NCBI GenBank assembly: GCA_900317475.1
Contig: ONGY01000005.1
Location: forward strand, 1 to 63,064
DNA length: 63,064 bases
Reading direction: 5' to 3'
Source of the DNA: an uncultured Lachnospiraceae bacterium
GTDB lineage: Bacteria; Bacillota; Clostridia; Lachnospirales; Lachnospiraceae
The translations under genes were made by a program, and so were the position numbers. Position 1 is the first letter of the stretch; each line of letters begins with the position of its first letter. Positions 52,533 through 61,928 of the stretch are shown in pieces. The notes under the pieces were generated by a model, which worked only from the letters and a program-made list of their open reading frames with translations, was not told where the DNA came from and made no database searches.

Positions 52533-54635
52533 ATGCAGAATAAAGGAAAATACTACATCACAACGGCAATTGCCTACACGTCGGGCAAGCCGCATATCGG
52601 CAATACCTACGAGATTGTTCTTGCGGATGCGATTGCACGTTATAAGAGGGCGGACGGATACGATGTCTGGTTCCAGACCGGCTCCGATGAGCACGGGCAG
52701 AAGATAGAGACGCGTGCTGTTGAAGAGGGCATGAAGCCGAAGGAATTCGTCGACAAAACGTCTGCAGAAATTAAGCGCATCTGGGATCTCATGAACACAT
52801 CCTACGATCGCTTCATCCGCACGACGGACGAGGACCATGTCGTCCAGATTCAGAAGATTTTCAAGCGCCTTTATAAGCAGGGCGATATTTACAAGGGACA
52901 GTATGACGGCCTGTACTGCACGGAGTGCGAGTCTTTCTACACGAAGTCGCAGCTTACGCCGGAGGGAAAATGCCCGGTCTGCGGAGGAGATGTCCATCCG
53001 GAGAAGGAAGAGGCATATTTCTTCCGCATGGAGAAATATGCGCCGCGCCTGATCGAATACATCAACACGCATCCGGAATTCATCCAGCCCGTTTCGCGGC
53101 GCAATGAGATGATGAATAACTTCCTGCTCCCGGGACTGCAGGATCTGTGCGTCTCCCGCACGAGCTTCAAGTGGGGCATTCCGGTGGACTTTGACCCGGG
53201 CCATGTTGTCTATGTATGGCTTGATGCGCTGTGCAACTATATCACCGGCATCGGATATGACGCCGATGGGAACAGCTCTGATCTTTATAAAAAGGAATGG
53301 CCGGCGGATCTGCACCTCATCGGCAAGGATATCATCCGCTTCCATACCATTTACTGGCCGATTTTCCTGATGGCGCTCGGTGAACCGCTTCCGAAGCAGG
53401 TCTTCGGACATCCGTGGCTCCTGCAGGGCGGCGAGAAGATGAGCAAATCCAAAGGCAACGTCATTTATGCCGACGATCTCGTTGATCTCTTCGGCGTGGA
53501 TGCTGTCCGTTATTTCGTGCTGCATGAGATGCCGTACGAGAACGACGGTGTCATCACCTGGGAACTGCTTGTCGAGCGGATCAATTCGGACCTTGCCAAC
53601 ACGCTCGGAAACCTTGTGAAGCGCACGATCTCCATGAGCAACAAATATTTTGGCGGGGCAGTGGAGAACCGGCACGCAGATGAACCGGTTGATGAGGATC
53701 TGAAGGCAGTCTGCCAAGGCGCGTACAGCAAGGTCGAGGAAGACATGGATGAACTCCGTGTCGCCGATTCACTGACGGAAATCTTCACGGTCTACAAGCG
53801 CCTCAATAAATACATCGATGAGACGGAACCCTGGAACCTTGCAAAAGACCCGGCAAAGTCGGACCGCCTCGCGACGGTTCTCTACAATCTGTCTGAGGGA
53901 ATCATGATGGCGACCTCGCTGCTTGCGCCTTACATGCCGCAGACGTCAGATAAGATTGCGGCGCAGTTCGGAACAAAGCTGCGCGATTTCGATACACTCG
54001 GCACGTTCGGACTCTATCCGTCCGGAACGAAGGTAGATCCGGATCCGGAGATGCTCTTTGCGCGCCTCGACAAGAAAGAAATTCTCGGAAAGGCCGAAAA
54101 GATTCAGGAAAAGCAGAGGGCGGAATTCCTTGCGCATCAGGAGAAGGCAAAGGCGAACCTTGCGGCAGCAGGCCTTTCTTCCGCACGTACGGGCGATGCC
54201 AAAAAAGACGGAGCGGCAGCAGAAGAAACGAAGGCTCCGGCAGCTGCCGGAGCGGAGGACGCTAAAACGGAATCGTCCGCGAAGCCCGGAGAAACCGCCG
54301 GAAAGCCAACGGTCACCATTGAGGATTTTGACCGTCTCGAGTTCCGCGTGGGCGAGGTCATTGCCTGCGAGGCTGTGCCGAAGTCCAAGAAACTTCTCTG
54401 TGAGCAGGTGAAGGTAGGAGACCGGGTCCTTCAGATCGTCTCCGGCATTCATAAACAATACACACCGGAAGAAATGGTCGGGAAAAAGGTCATGGTTATC
54501 ACGAACCTGAAGCCGGCAAAGCTTGCCGGCTTCGAGTCGCAGGGAATGCTTCTGTGCGCGGAGGGACCGGACGGAACGCTTTCACTGATGACACCGGACA
54601 ATAAGGAGATACCGGCCGGCAGTGAAATCTGCTGA
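52533..54635 (+). CDS. metG: Methionyl-tRNA synthetase with C-terminal tRNA-binding domain
   Basis: MetG charges tRNA-Met. The 700-residue class I enzyme has TTAIAYTSGKPHIGNTYEIVL (HIGH-type) near residue 20, the zinc knuckle CTECESFY...CPVCGGD near residue 130, and GEKMSKSKGNVIY near residue 300. An Ala/Glu-rich linker (about 530-590) leads to an EMAP-II-like dimerising tRNA-binding domain (DFDRLEFRVGEVIACEAVPKSKKLL, residues 593-700). ATG 52533 agrees with homologues. Confidence 0.96.
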   Translation: MQNKGKYYITTAIAYTSGKPHIGNTYEIVLADAIARYKRADGYDVWFQTGSDEHGQKIETRAVEEGMKPKEFVDKTSAEIKRIWDLMNTSYDRFIRTTDEDHVVQIQKIFKRLYKQGDIYKGQYDGLYCTECESFYTKSQLTPEGKCPVCGGDVHPEKEEAYFFRMEKYAPRLIEYINTHPEFIQPVSRRNEMMNNFLLPGLQDLCVSRTSFKWGIPVDFDPGHVVYVWLDALCNYITGIGYDADGNSSDLYKKEWPADLHLIGKDIIRFHTIYWPIFLMALGEPLPKQVFGHPWLLQGGEKMSKSKGNVIYADDLVDLFGVDAVRYFVLHEMPYENDGVITWELLVERINSDLANTLGNLVKRTISMSNKYFGGAVENRHADEPVDEDLKAVCQGAYSKVEEDMDELRVADSLTEIFTVYKRLNKYIDETEPWNLAKDPAKSDRLATVLYNLSEGIMMATSLLAPYMPQTSDKIAAQFGTKLRDFDTLGTFGLYPSGTKVDPDPEMLFARLDKKEILGKAEKIQEKQRAEFLAHQEKAKANLAAAGLSSARTGDAKKDGAAAEETKAPAAAGAEDAKTESSAKPGETAGKPTVTIEDFDRLEFRVGEVIACEAVPKSKKLLCEQVKVGDRVLQIVSGIHKQYTPEEMVGKKVMVITNLKPAKLAGFESQGMLLCAEGPDGTLSLMTPDNKEIPAGSEIC

Positions 54636-54802
54636 GAAAACCGGATAAAGATAGTTTTTACGGAAAGAAAGGGCTTTTGGATATCTGCCGTGAGGGTTGA
54701 GAACAGGGAGAGAGGGCCGCTTATAATCTGTCAGAAAAAGTCTGCTTGAGAGTATTGTGAATAGTCTGTCCGGAGTGGGGGCTCCGGAAGGGGGAGGCTG
54801 TC

Positions 54803-55762
54803 ATGAAGAAACTTGAGTTTACGATTGAGTCCAGGGACGGCAATAAGACGCCGGTTTACTGTGTGAAATGGATGCCGGACGAAGTGGCCGAAAACGGCGC
54901 GAAGCCGGCAATGGTCCTTCAGATCATCCACGGCATGGCTGAGTATGTTGGCCGGTATGAGCCATTCGCGCAGTGGCTGACGGACAGAAATATTGTCGTC
55001 TGCGGCAATGATCACCTGGGGCACGGCAAAACAGCAAAGAGCGAAGCAGACCTCGGCTATTTCTGCGAGAATGACCCGGCGACGGTGGTTGTGCGCGATG
55101 TGCACCGACTGAAGAAGACGGTGCAGGCGCAGTACACCGGAGTTCCGTATTTTATCCTCGGGCACAGCATGGGTTCGTTCATCGCGCGGAACTATATCTG
55201 CCGTTACGGGCCAGGAATTCAGGGCGCCGTGATCATGGGCACCGGATCGACGCCGGACAAGGTGCTGAACTTCGTCCTGTGGCTCTGCAGGGTACAGGAG
55301 AAGATGTTCGGAAGCCGCCACGGGGCGAAGATGATCAACAATCTTGCATTCTCGTCCTACACGAAGGGCTATGAGAGTGCACCCACGGGGTATGAATGGC
55401 TTTCGCACAACAATGAAAACGTAAAGAAGTATGTTGCCGACCCGCTGTGCGGAAATCTGTTCACCGTCAATGGATTCGAGACACTGTTCACGCTCATCGG
55501 GCGGCTGAATGATAAGAGCAATCTCGACCGCATGCCGAAAAATCTGCCGGTGCTGTTCATCTCGGGCAGCGAAGACCCGGTCGGAAACTGCGGCAAAGCG
55601 GTCACGGAAGTGTACGACAGCTTCGTAAAGGACGAGGGCATGAAGGATGTCACGTTAAAACTGGTGGAGGGCGACCGTCACGAAATTCTGAATGAAGACG
55701 ACCATCTCTCGACGTACCAGTATATTTACGACTGGCTGATGAAGAGAATTTCAAAGAGTTGA
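54803..55762 (+). CDS. Alpha/beta hydrolase, lysophospholipase/monoacylglycerol-lipase-like
   Basis: The 319-residue protein has a serine-hydrolase fold with IIHGMAEYVGRYEPFAQWL near residue 37, DHLGHGKTA near residue 72, the nucleophile elbow LGHSMGSFIARNY near residue 118, and late residues ISGSEDPVGNCG (Asp) and GDRHEILNEDD (His). It resembles monoacylglycerol lipases and lysophospholipases. A strong GGGGGAGG ribosome-binding site precedes ATG 54803, with a hairpin CCGGAG/CTCCGG just before it. A TATAAT at about 54720 with TTGAGA 19 bp upstream may be the promoter. The next gene overlaps the stop. Confidence 0.88.
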   Translation: MKKLEFTIESRDGNKTPVYCVKWMPDEVAENGAKPAMVLQIIHGMAEYVGRYEPFAQWLTDRNIVVCGNDHLGHGKTAKSEADLGYFCENDPATVVVRDVHRLKKTVQAQYTGVPYFILGHSMGSFIARNYICRYGPGIQGAVIMGTGSTPDKVLNFVLWLCRVQEKMFGSRHGAKMINNLAFSSYTKGYESAPTGYEWLSHNNENVKKYVADPLCGNLFTVNGFETLFTLIGRLNDKSNLDRMPKNLPVLFISGSEDPVGNCGKAVTEVYDSFVKDEGMKDVTLKLVEGDRHEILNEDDHLSTYQYIYDWLMKRISKS

Positions 55763-56490
55763 GAAATCGCTATCTGATTATTTTATCCACATTTGTGCTG
55801 GCGGCGTGCCTCTGTTTCGGGACGCCGCTTTGTGCTGTCCGGATTTTCGCATCCGGCGCCGGGACTGCGGACCTGTCCTCCGCTTCGGAAGAAGCTGCCG
55901 GGACAGAGCAGTCCGAATCAGACACCGCCGATGAAGAATGGAATGCAGTTTTCGGAAGCTCTGGGGAGAAGATTCTTCCGGACACTTCTGCCAAAAGCGT
56001 TATGGAGGAACAGAAACAGTACCTCCGACAGGCTGTCCTCGGACTTCGGGACCTCGGGCTCACGCCGGATGCTGTCTTTTCAAATATCCGAACGCTGATC
56101 GCAGAGCAGCGGGCGAAGAGCAGCAAATCCGGAAGCTCTGCAGATTCATCTTCGGGTGCGTCTGCGGAATTATCCGATGAGGCGTTCTTAGGCAGTGAAG
56201 CGGCTGAAACAGGGTACGGGGATGGCACATCCCTGCAGAATGAATCCTCTGCTGAAGAGGCCGAGAGCGGAGCGGTCGGGACGCAGGAAGGCGTCATGTC
56301 CTATATTCCTTCCGGAGACAGTTCTGTATCGGACATGGAAGAGACGCTCTCCGGAATGGGACAGGCCGGAGAAGAGGCCGGCCGGATGCTGAGCGAGGCA
56401 TCAAAAGAGGCCGGACAGCAGATCAAAAAGAGTTTTGGCGAGAAGCTGAAGGAAAGTTTCAGCTCCTTCATTGACAATCTTCTCAAGTGA
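55759..56490 (+). CDS. Secreted or membrane-anchored Ser/Glu-rich protein, unknown
   Basis: The 243-residue protein starts at TTG 55759, overlapping the hydrolase stop by 4 bp. A signal-like hydrophobic start (YLIILSTFVLAACLCFG) is followed by long Ser/Glu/Ala/Gly-rich low-complexity stretches. There is a short ordered piece KSVMEEQKQYLRQAVLGLRDLGLTPD near residue 80, and an amphipathic end (QQIKKSFGEKLKESFSSFIDNLL). I recognise no family. Coupling to the hydrolase suggests a common envelope-related process. Confidence 0.65.
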   Translation: MRNRYLIILSTFVLAACLCFGTPLCAVRIFASGAGTADLSSASEEAAGTEQSESDTADEEWNAVFGSSGEKILPDTSAKSVMEEQKQYLRQAVLGLRDLGLTPDAVFSNIRTLIAEQRAKSSKSGSSADSSSGASAELSDEAFLGSEAAETGYGDGTSLQNESSAEEAESGAVGTQEGVMSYIPSGDSSVSDMEETLSGMGQAGEEAGRMLSEASKEAGQQIKKSFGEKLKESFSSFIDNLLK

Positions 56491-56541
56491 TAAGGTACAG
56501 TCAAGAGGCGGGGAAATCTAAGGAAAAAGAGGTATCTGAAA

Positions 56542-57477
56542 ATGAGCAAATTTTTCAATCTGGACAGTCCGGTCATGGCGTTTCTCTCAAGGCTATGGGA
56601 CATCATGGTACTCAATATCTTCGCGTTTCTGTTTCTCCTGCCGGTGTTCGCAGTCCTTTATTTCTTTGGCGAGATCGGTTCTGCAAGTCCGATTCTTGCA
56701 CTGGTCCTTGTCTTCATCGCAGCACTTCCGTTCGGTGCATGTCTTACGGGACTTCACTATATCTCCCTGAAAATGGTGCGCAAGGAGGAAAGCTACATTG
56801 TCCGGCCATTCTTCCATTCCGTAAAGGAAAACTTCCGGCAGTCTGTGATTATCTGGGCAATCTACCTTTTCTTTTTTGTCATCACCGGATATGACATCTA
56901 TATGGTCATCAATGATGAGCAGAATATTTTTCCTTCGTGGCTCGGCATTGCACTTCTCATTGTCTCGTTTCTCCTGCTGTTCTCATTCCTTTGGGTTTTC
57001 CCGATCCTCTCACATTTTGTAAATTCGGTCGGCGGCACTCTTCGAAATGCGGTTACGATGGCAATCGGCGCATTTCCGAGAACGCTTCTCATGCTTCTCA
57101 TCCTGATTACACCGATTGCGGCTCTCTATTTTATCGGGCAGTATATCGTGCCGTTTCTTTTTCTGTTTGGAATCGAGGGGCCGGTTTATCTGTGCGCAAT
57201 GACGTATTCCAAATTCTTTGAGCGCTTCGAGCCGAAGAGGGAAGAAAGTCAGAATCCGGATGCCATGCCCCCGGTTCTTGCGGACGATCTCGACAGCATT
57301 GATCCCAATGTCTTCAAAATTCCCGGCATTGATTATGATCCGGATGAGGTAAAGGCAGAAGAGAGCGGGGAAAAAGACAATGAATCCGGTAAGGAAATGA
57401 ACCAGGAGACAGAGAAGGCCCCGGATCTGGAAGCAGATAAAGAACCGGGCAGAGATGCGGACGGGACGGATAAATAA
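56542..57477 (+). CDS. YesL-like (DUF624) membrane protein
   Basis: The 311-residue protein has the DUF624 pattern: FFNLDSPVMAFLSRLWDIMVLNIFAFLFLLPV at the start, ALPFGACLTGLHYISLKMVRKEESYIVRPFFHSVKENFRQS near residue 60, and six membrane helices to about residue 225. An acidic tail rich in Glu, Asp and Lys follows. YesL-like proteins accompany sugar ABC systems in Firmicutes, and an ABC sugar ATPase gene follows downstream. The exact role is not known. The start is supported by AAGAGGT. Confidence 0.87.
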   Translation: MSKFFNLDSPVMAFLSRLWDIMVLNIFAFLFLLPVFAVLYFFGEIGSASPILALVLVFIAALPFGACLTGLHYISLKMVRKEESYIVRPFFHSVKENFRQSVIIWAIYLFFFVITGYDIYMVINDEQNIFPSWLGIALLIVSFLLLFSFLWVFPILSHFVNSVGGTLRNAVTMAIGAFPRTLLMLLILITPIAALYFIGQYIVPFLFLFGIEGPVYLCAMTYSKFFERFEPKREESQNPDAMPPVLADDLDSIDPNVFKIPGIDYDPDEVKAEESGEKDNESGKEMNQETEKAPDLEADKEPGRDADGTDK

Positions 57478-57804
57478 CAGAAAATTCAGATTGATGAGGA
57501 AACTCTGAAATTTATGAATGAGAGTTCAGAATTCTGAAAGCTCAGGGCTGAATTGTCGATTACAAAAAATCAATGTACAAGGTGCATAAAGCTCTGACCG
57601 AATTGTTGGACAAGATTGACGCAAGAACGAAAATACTTAAATTTCGGCGTCAGATTAATACAAGAAGTGCAGAAATCTTTGTATATTTCGGGTATGGCAA
57701 TAAAAATCCCGATAACTTATACTTCATTTTGTACCAAGTAATGCTGTGCGGTTCCTGGCGGACCGCAGGGGACGGCATGAATCAGCAATGGAGGAATAAC
57801 AAAA
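57478..57804. other. AT-rich intergenic region upstream of the sugar ABC ATPase
   Basis: No gene is supported here. An open frame of 100 codons at 57573-57875 has no ribosome-binding site and runs into the next gene in another frame. A TATACT-like box near 57719 could be the -10 of the ATPase promoter, with no good -35. The region is richer in A+T than its surroundings. Confidence 0.5.
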
Positions 57805-58926
57805 ATGGCAAGCTTATCGTTGGAGCATATCTGCAAGACTTATCCGAATGGATTCAAGGCTGTCAAGGATTTTAACCTTGAAATCGAAGATAAGGAGTTC
57901 ATCATTTTCGTCGGACCTTCCGGATGCGGAAAATCCACCACTCTCCGTATGATCGCTGGACTTGAGGACATCACCTCCGGTACCCTTAAGATCGACGGCA
58001 AGGTTATGAACGATGTCGAGCCGAAGGACAGAGATATTGCAATGGTCTTCCAGAACTACGCTCTGTATCCGCACATGACGGTTTACGACAACATGGCATT
58101 TGGTCTGAAGCTCCGCAAGGTTCCGAAGGATCAGATCGACAAGATGGTTAAGGAAGCAGCAAGAATCCTGGATCTGGAGAAGCTGCTTGACCGTAAGCCG
58201 AAGGCTCTTTCCGGCGGCCAGAGACAGCGTGTTGCAATGGGACGTGCAATCGTCCGTAACCCGAAGGTCTTCCTTATGGATGAGCCTCTGTCCAACCTGG
58301 ACGCAAAGCTTCGTGTTCAGATGAGAACTGAAATCGCAAAGCTTCACCAGAGACTGGGCACAACGATCATCTATGTCACCCACGACCAGACCGAAGCTAT
58401 GACGCTGGGCACCAGAATCGTCGTAATGAAGGATGGCGTTGTTCAGCAGGTAGATACTCCTCAGCATCTGTATGACAGCCCTTGCAACCTGTTTGTTGCA
58501 GGATTCATGGGATCTCCGCAGATGAACTTCCTGGATGCAAAGTGCAAGATCAGCGGTGATGAGGCATTCCTTACCATCAAGACCAACAACGGCACGCAGG
58601 ATGTTCCGGTTCCGCCGGCAAAGGCTAAGAAGCTGATCGAAGGCGGCTACAACGGAAAAGATGTCATTCTTGGTATCCGCCCTGAGAATATTGATGATTC
58701 CGAGATGGTTCTCGCTACTTCGAAGTGCATCTTCGAGGCAAAGGTCAACGTCTATGAGCTTCTCGGCGCCGAAGTATTCCTTTATTTCGATCTCGGCGAT
58801 ACGCAGATCACCGCTCGTGTTGATCCTCGTACGACTGCTCGTCCGGGCGACAACATCAAGTTCTGCTTCGACCTTGAGAAGATGCACATCTTCGACAAGG
58901 AGACCGAGCAGGCAATTGCCAACTAA
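57805..58926 (+). CDS. ugpC: Sugar ABC transporter ATPase (UgpC/MsmX type)
   Basis: This shared ATPase powers several sugar importers in Firmicutes. The 373-residue protein has Walker A FVGPSGCGKSTTLRMIAGL near residue 36, the Q-loop AMVFQNYALYPHMTVYDN near residue 82, the signature LSGGQRQRVAMGRAIVR near residue 136, Walker B VFLMDEPLSNLDAKLR near residue 157 and the H-loop VTHDQTEAMTL. A C-terminal OB-type regulatory domain starts near residue 240. Codon use is that of a strongly expressed gene. No permease or binding-protein genes adjoin it, as is usual for a multi-system ATPase. Confidence 0.95.
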   Translation: MASLSLEHICKTYPNGFKAVKDFNLEIEDKEFIIFVGPSGCGKSTTLRMIAGLEDITSGTLKIDGKVMNDVEPKDRDIAMVFQNYALYPHMTVYDNMAFGLKLRKVPKDQIDKMVKEAARILDLEKLLDRKPKALSGGQRQRVAMGRAIVRNPKVFLMDEPLSNLDAKLRVQMRTEIAKLHQRLGTTIIYVTHDQTEAMTLGTRIVVMKDGVVQQVDTPQHLYDSPCNLFVAGFMGSPQMNFLDAKCKISGDEAFLTIKTNNGTQDVPVPPAKAKKLIEGGYNGKDVILGIRPENIDDSEMVLATSKCIFEAKVNVYELLGAEVFLYFDLGDTQITARVDPRTTARPGDNIKFCFDLEKMHIFDKETEQAIAN

Positions 58927-59306
58927 GTTTTTTATAAGGGGAAACCCTATGGAGGGGACGCCGATGAGGCGTCCCTTTTTTGATCAGAAAAAACACAGAG
59001 TATTGTGGCGCAGAACCATGTGAATCATCTGCAAAAGAAAACGCATGAATCATTATTAATACAATCTAATTGCACCTGTAAATTATTAAAAATCAGATAA
59101 ATTTACCAAAATTGTGGAAGCCTGGCACATCAATTGTGTTAAAATGCAATAGATCACGTAGCATCAAAAGGCATTTTTAACGACTGGAAACAAGCGTCAG
59201 GTCCGACACGCCCGCGGTGGGTTCCGGTGGATATACATGCACCGGAAGTGCGGGTGAATAACTGGGGCCGGCAATGATCAGATCGTAAAGATAAGGAGAT
59301 GTACCC
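58927..59306 (+). other. Intergenic region with terminator and structured leader of the PucR-type gene
   Basis: After the ugpC terminator there are about 120 AT-rich bases, then a TAAAAT box near 59140 with a poor -35. The following leader contains a long hairpin: CGCCCGC pairs with GCGGGTG outside, and TTCCGGTG with CACCGGAA inside, around GATATACATG (about 59209-59254). No known riboswitch is recognised and no gene is seen. Confidence 0.55.
58955..58982 (+). terminator. Intrinsic terminator after ugpC
   Basis: GGGACGCC-GATGA-GGCGTCCC followed by six T residues. Confidence 0.92.
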
Positions 59307-60416
59307 ATGATTCCTTCCCAGGTCATGAAGAGCAGTCTTGAAGAACTGAAGAACATCACAAAGGTAGATTTCTGTGTGACCGATTTGTCCGGAACAGCCG
59401 TTGTGCTGACAAATGGGGCGGCAGAACCGGACCGCAGTCTCATCACGGGATTTGCGTCGACACCGGTGGACAGCCAGATCATCGGAAACTGTTATCTGAT
59501 GAAGATTGAGGAAGACAATGAGCCGGCGTACGTTCTTGCGGCAACCGGCGAGAGTGATTATACGCTGATGGTCGCCAAAATCGCTGTCAGCGAGATTCAG
59601 AATCTGCTCGTGGCGTACAAGGAAAAGTATGACCGCAACAATTTCTTCCAGAATCTTCTTCTGGACAATCTGTTGCTGGTCGATATCTACAACCGCGCGA
59701 AGAAGCTTCATATTGAGGACAAAGTCCCCCGCGCCATCATCATGATCGAGATCGAAAATGCGGCGGGCGAGGCGGCCGTGGAGAAGGACAATACGGCACA
59801 GGAGCTTCTGTCCGGCCTTTATACCCCGCAGAACGGCGACTATATCACAGCGGTCGACGAGAGTTCTGTCATCCTCATCAAGTCGGTTGCATCAGAGGAC
59901 GATTACGGGCCGGTTGAAGATGCGGCAAACGTCGCGGTCAGCATGCTTAACACCGAGGCAATGCTCAAGGTGCATGCGGCATACGGCACCATCGTAACCG
60001 AGCTGAAGGACCTTTCCAAATCGTATAAGGAAGCGAAGATGGCGCTCGATGTCGGCAAAATTTTCTACGCCGAGAAGCGGGTCTCTTCGTATAATTCGCT
60101 GGGGATCGGCCGCCTGATTTATCAGCTTCCGGTCGGACTGTGCAGACAGTTCCTGCGCGAGATTTTCGGGGACATGGATCTTTCCGAACTGGATCCGGGA
60201 ACACTCACGACGATCAATACATTCTTTGAGAACAATCTGAATGTCTCGGAGACAAGCCGTCAGCTCTTCGTTCACCGGAATACGCTGGTGTACCGCATTG
60301 AGAAGCTGCAGAAGGCGACCGGCCTTGATATCCGCAATTTCGACGATGCCCTCACCTTCAAGATCGCACTCATGGTCTCAAGCTATATGAAGTACATTGA
60401 TTCGAAGGAATATTGA
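59307..60416 (+). CDS. PucR/CdaR-type transcriptional regulator (sugar-diacid-regulator-like)
   Basis: The 369-residue protein has an N-terminal sensory part (about 1-110, VDFCVTDLSGTAVVL...). A middle region of the GGDEF-like CdaR type follows (about 130-240, with KVHAAYGTIVTELKDLSKSYKEAKMALDVG). The C-terminal PucR helix-turn-helix reads NTFFENNLNVSETSRQLFVHRNTLVYRIEKLQ near residue 312. It lies after the sugar ABC ATPase, a pairing seen in Lachnospiraceae, so it may control sugar uptake. The effector is unknown. Confidence 0.88.
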   Translation: MIPSQVMKSSLEELKNITKVDFCVTDLSGTAVVLTNGAAEPDRSLITGFASTPVDSQIIGNCYLMKIEEDNEPAYVLAATGESDYTLMVAKIAVSEIQNLLVAYKEKYDRNNFFQNLLLDNLLLVDIYNRAKKLHIEDKVPRAIIMIEIENAAGEAAVEKDNTAQELLSGLYTPQNGDYITAVDESSVILIKSVASEDDYGPVEDAANVAVSMLNTEAMLKVHAAYGTIVTELKDLSKSYKEAKMALDVGKIFYAEKRVSSYNSLGIGRLIYQLPVGLCRQFLREIFGDMDLSELDPGTLTTINTFFENNLNVSETSRQLFVHRNTLVYRIEKLQKATGLDIRNFDDALTFKIALMVSSYMKYIDSKEY

Positions 60417-60608
60417 TCTGAAAGGCATATTTTAGAAGTAATATCGGTCCGGACATTCTTCCGGGTGACTGCCGCATTGGCCGGCCTGGTGCCCGGAATG
60501 TTCCGCCTTTGCGCCGTCCTGAAAAAAGATCACCGCTGCTGTGCAGATAACCTGTGAAAGCCTGCGGGATGGGAAGACCGGCACCGAATATAAATGAATG
60601 ATCTGACT

Positions 60609-61586
60609 TTAATCAAGACCGTATCCGTTGAACTCCGGAATGAAGCTCTCGGATGCGGTTTTTCCGTCCTGGATAAAACCATTCTCCACACCGAGCCCGA
60701 TCGCATAATCGACGAGGCTTTCGTACTCTTCATCGGAGAGCCTGCGGTCGAGCTCCGGGTCGCCCTTTACCTGGGGCATCGGTGTGTATTGGTTCATGAT
60801 GCTGATGAAAATACGGCTGCCGTATGTCTCATAGAGGTATCGGATCACTCTGCGGGAGTCCTCGGCCTGTCCGGGGAGGGCAAGATGGCGGACGACGACG
60901 CCCTTCAGCATGACGGGATCGTCTGCATCGTCTTCTTCGTCGAGCGAATGAGAGCCGTCCGCAAAGAGCGGCCAGGGCTGCTGGCGGACCATCTCGGCAA
61001 TGGCGCGGCTGGCAATATCGAAGTAATCGGGGGCCTTTGAATATTTTGCGGAGAGCGCGGAAGATACATATTTCAGGTCCGGAAGATAGATGTCGACCAG
61101 TCCGTCAAGTCGTTTCAGGGCCTCCGCCTTTTCATAGGAGGAGGTGTTATAGACGACGGGGATGGTCAGGCCGTTATCCTTTGCGCGCTCGAGGGCCGGA
61201 ACAATGACGGGCAGATAATGCGACGGCGTCACGAGATTGATGTTCGTCGCTTTTTCTTCGTCCTGAAGGCGGAGCATGATTTCCGAGAGATGTTCGGGTG
61301 TAACCCGGATGCCGGCAGGGTGCTTCGAACTGTCGAAAGCCTTCGTATTGGCGATTTTGTAGTTCTGGCAGAATATGCAGCCCATATTGCAGCCGGAGAA
61401 GAAGATGGCACCGGAGCCGACAGGCCCCGTAATGACCGGCTCTTCCCATTTGAGAAGAGCTGCCCGTGCGGCGTAAAGATCCGCGGGTTCACCGCAGTAT
61501 CCGACATTTCCTGCAGCGCGGTTTACGCGGCAGTTCCTTGGGCAGAGCGTGCAGCATGTAAGATCGAAAAGATCAGAATCAGACAT
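60609..61586 (-). CDS. Radical SAM protein, PflA-like family of unknown substrate
   Basis: From ATG 61586 the protein has 325 residues. It shows an N-terminal cysteine motif CCTLCPRNCRVNR, then FFSGCNMGCIFCQNYKI near residue 62 (the CxxxCxxC cluster motif), VTPSHYLPVIVPAL, VYNTSSYEKAEAL and VDIYLPDLKYVSSALSAKYSKAPDY. This matches the widespread uncharacterised radical SAM proteins related to pyruvate-formate-lyase activating enzymes. No ribosome-binding site marks the start clearly. An upstream extension to 61823 is open but would run through the SRP RNA and is rejected. Confidence 0.87.
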   Translation of the reverse strand: MSDSDLFDLTCCTLCPRNCRVNRAAGNVGYCGEPADLYAARAALLKWEEPVITGPVGSGAIFFSGCNMGCIFCQNYKIANTKAFDSSKHPAGIRVTPEHLSEIMLRLQDEEKATNINLVTPSHYLPVIVPALERAKDNGLTIPVVYNTSSYEKAEALKRLDGLVDIYLPDLKYVSSALSAKYSKAPDYFDIASRAIAEMVRQQPWPLFADGSHSLDEEDDADDPVMLKGVVVRHLALPGQAEDSRRVIRYLYETYGSRIFISIMNQYTPMPQVKGDPELDRRLSDEEYESLVDYAIGLGVENGFIQDGKTASESFIPEFNGYGLD

Positions 61587-61712
61587 AGATAAGGCCCATT
61601 TGAAATCAGTCATCACATTTTCATTCGGCCCGGATGGCGGTGTTTCAGACAGAAGTGCCTGACACAGAACCGGAAGGACTGTCAGGCCGGCGAAGATGCT
61701 CATATAAAAATT

Positions 61713-61920
61713 CTGCCGGGCTCTGCGTATGACAGGATCCTGACCCGGCACCTCCGACGCCGGCATAAGCCAGGCACCCTCACGGCACATGACCTTTCTG
61801 CTTAGTGCTGCTTGGTTCCCCATCTGACACGGTTCGCAGACGTCCGTTGCGTAAGACCCGGCCCTTTTCGCCGCCGAAAGACCGCAGTCAGGACCCCGCC
61901 ATGCGCGGACCGCACGGCAG
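61713..61920 (-). ncRNA. ffs: Signal recognition particle RNA, large (Alu-containing) type
   Basis: Read on the minus strand, the centre has the domain IV hallmark GUG-UCAG-A-UGG-GGAA-CCA-AGCAG-CAC, the GGAA tetraloop with the internal loop bound by Ffh. Around it, TCTGC pairs with GCAGA, GGCCGGGT with GCCTGGCT, and GGTCCTGAC with GTCAGGATCC. The ends CTGCCG and CGGCAG close the molecule. A run of five T residues follows the 3' end. At about 208 nt, with a long 5' part, it is the Firmicutes large type. It lies directly after tadA, as in Bacillus (tadA-scr-dnaX), but dnaX is not next here. Confidence 0.92.
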
Positions 61921-61928
61921 ATGAAATT

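Noticed and set aside
51495..53717. A 740-codon minus-strand frame
   Set aside because: It is antisense to map and metG and crosses the gap between them. No domain is seen.
57573..57875. A 100-codon plus-strand frame upstream of ugpC
   Set aside because: It has no ribosome-binding site, overlaps the ugpC start in another frame and resembles no family.
61587..61823. Extended N-terminus of the radical SAM protein
   Set aside because: The extra codons lie in the SRP RNA and its terminator and include an unlikely hydrophobic stretch.
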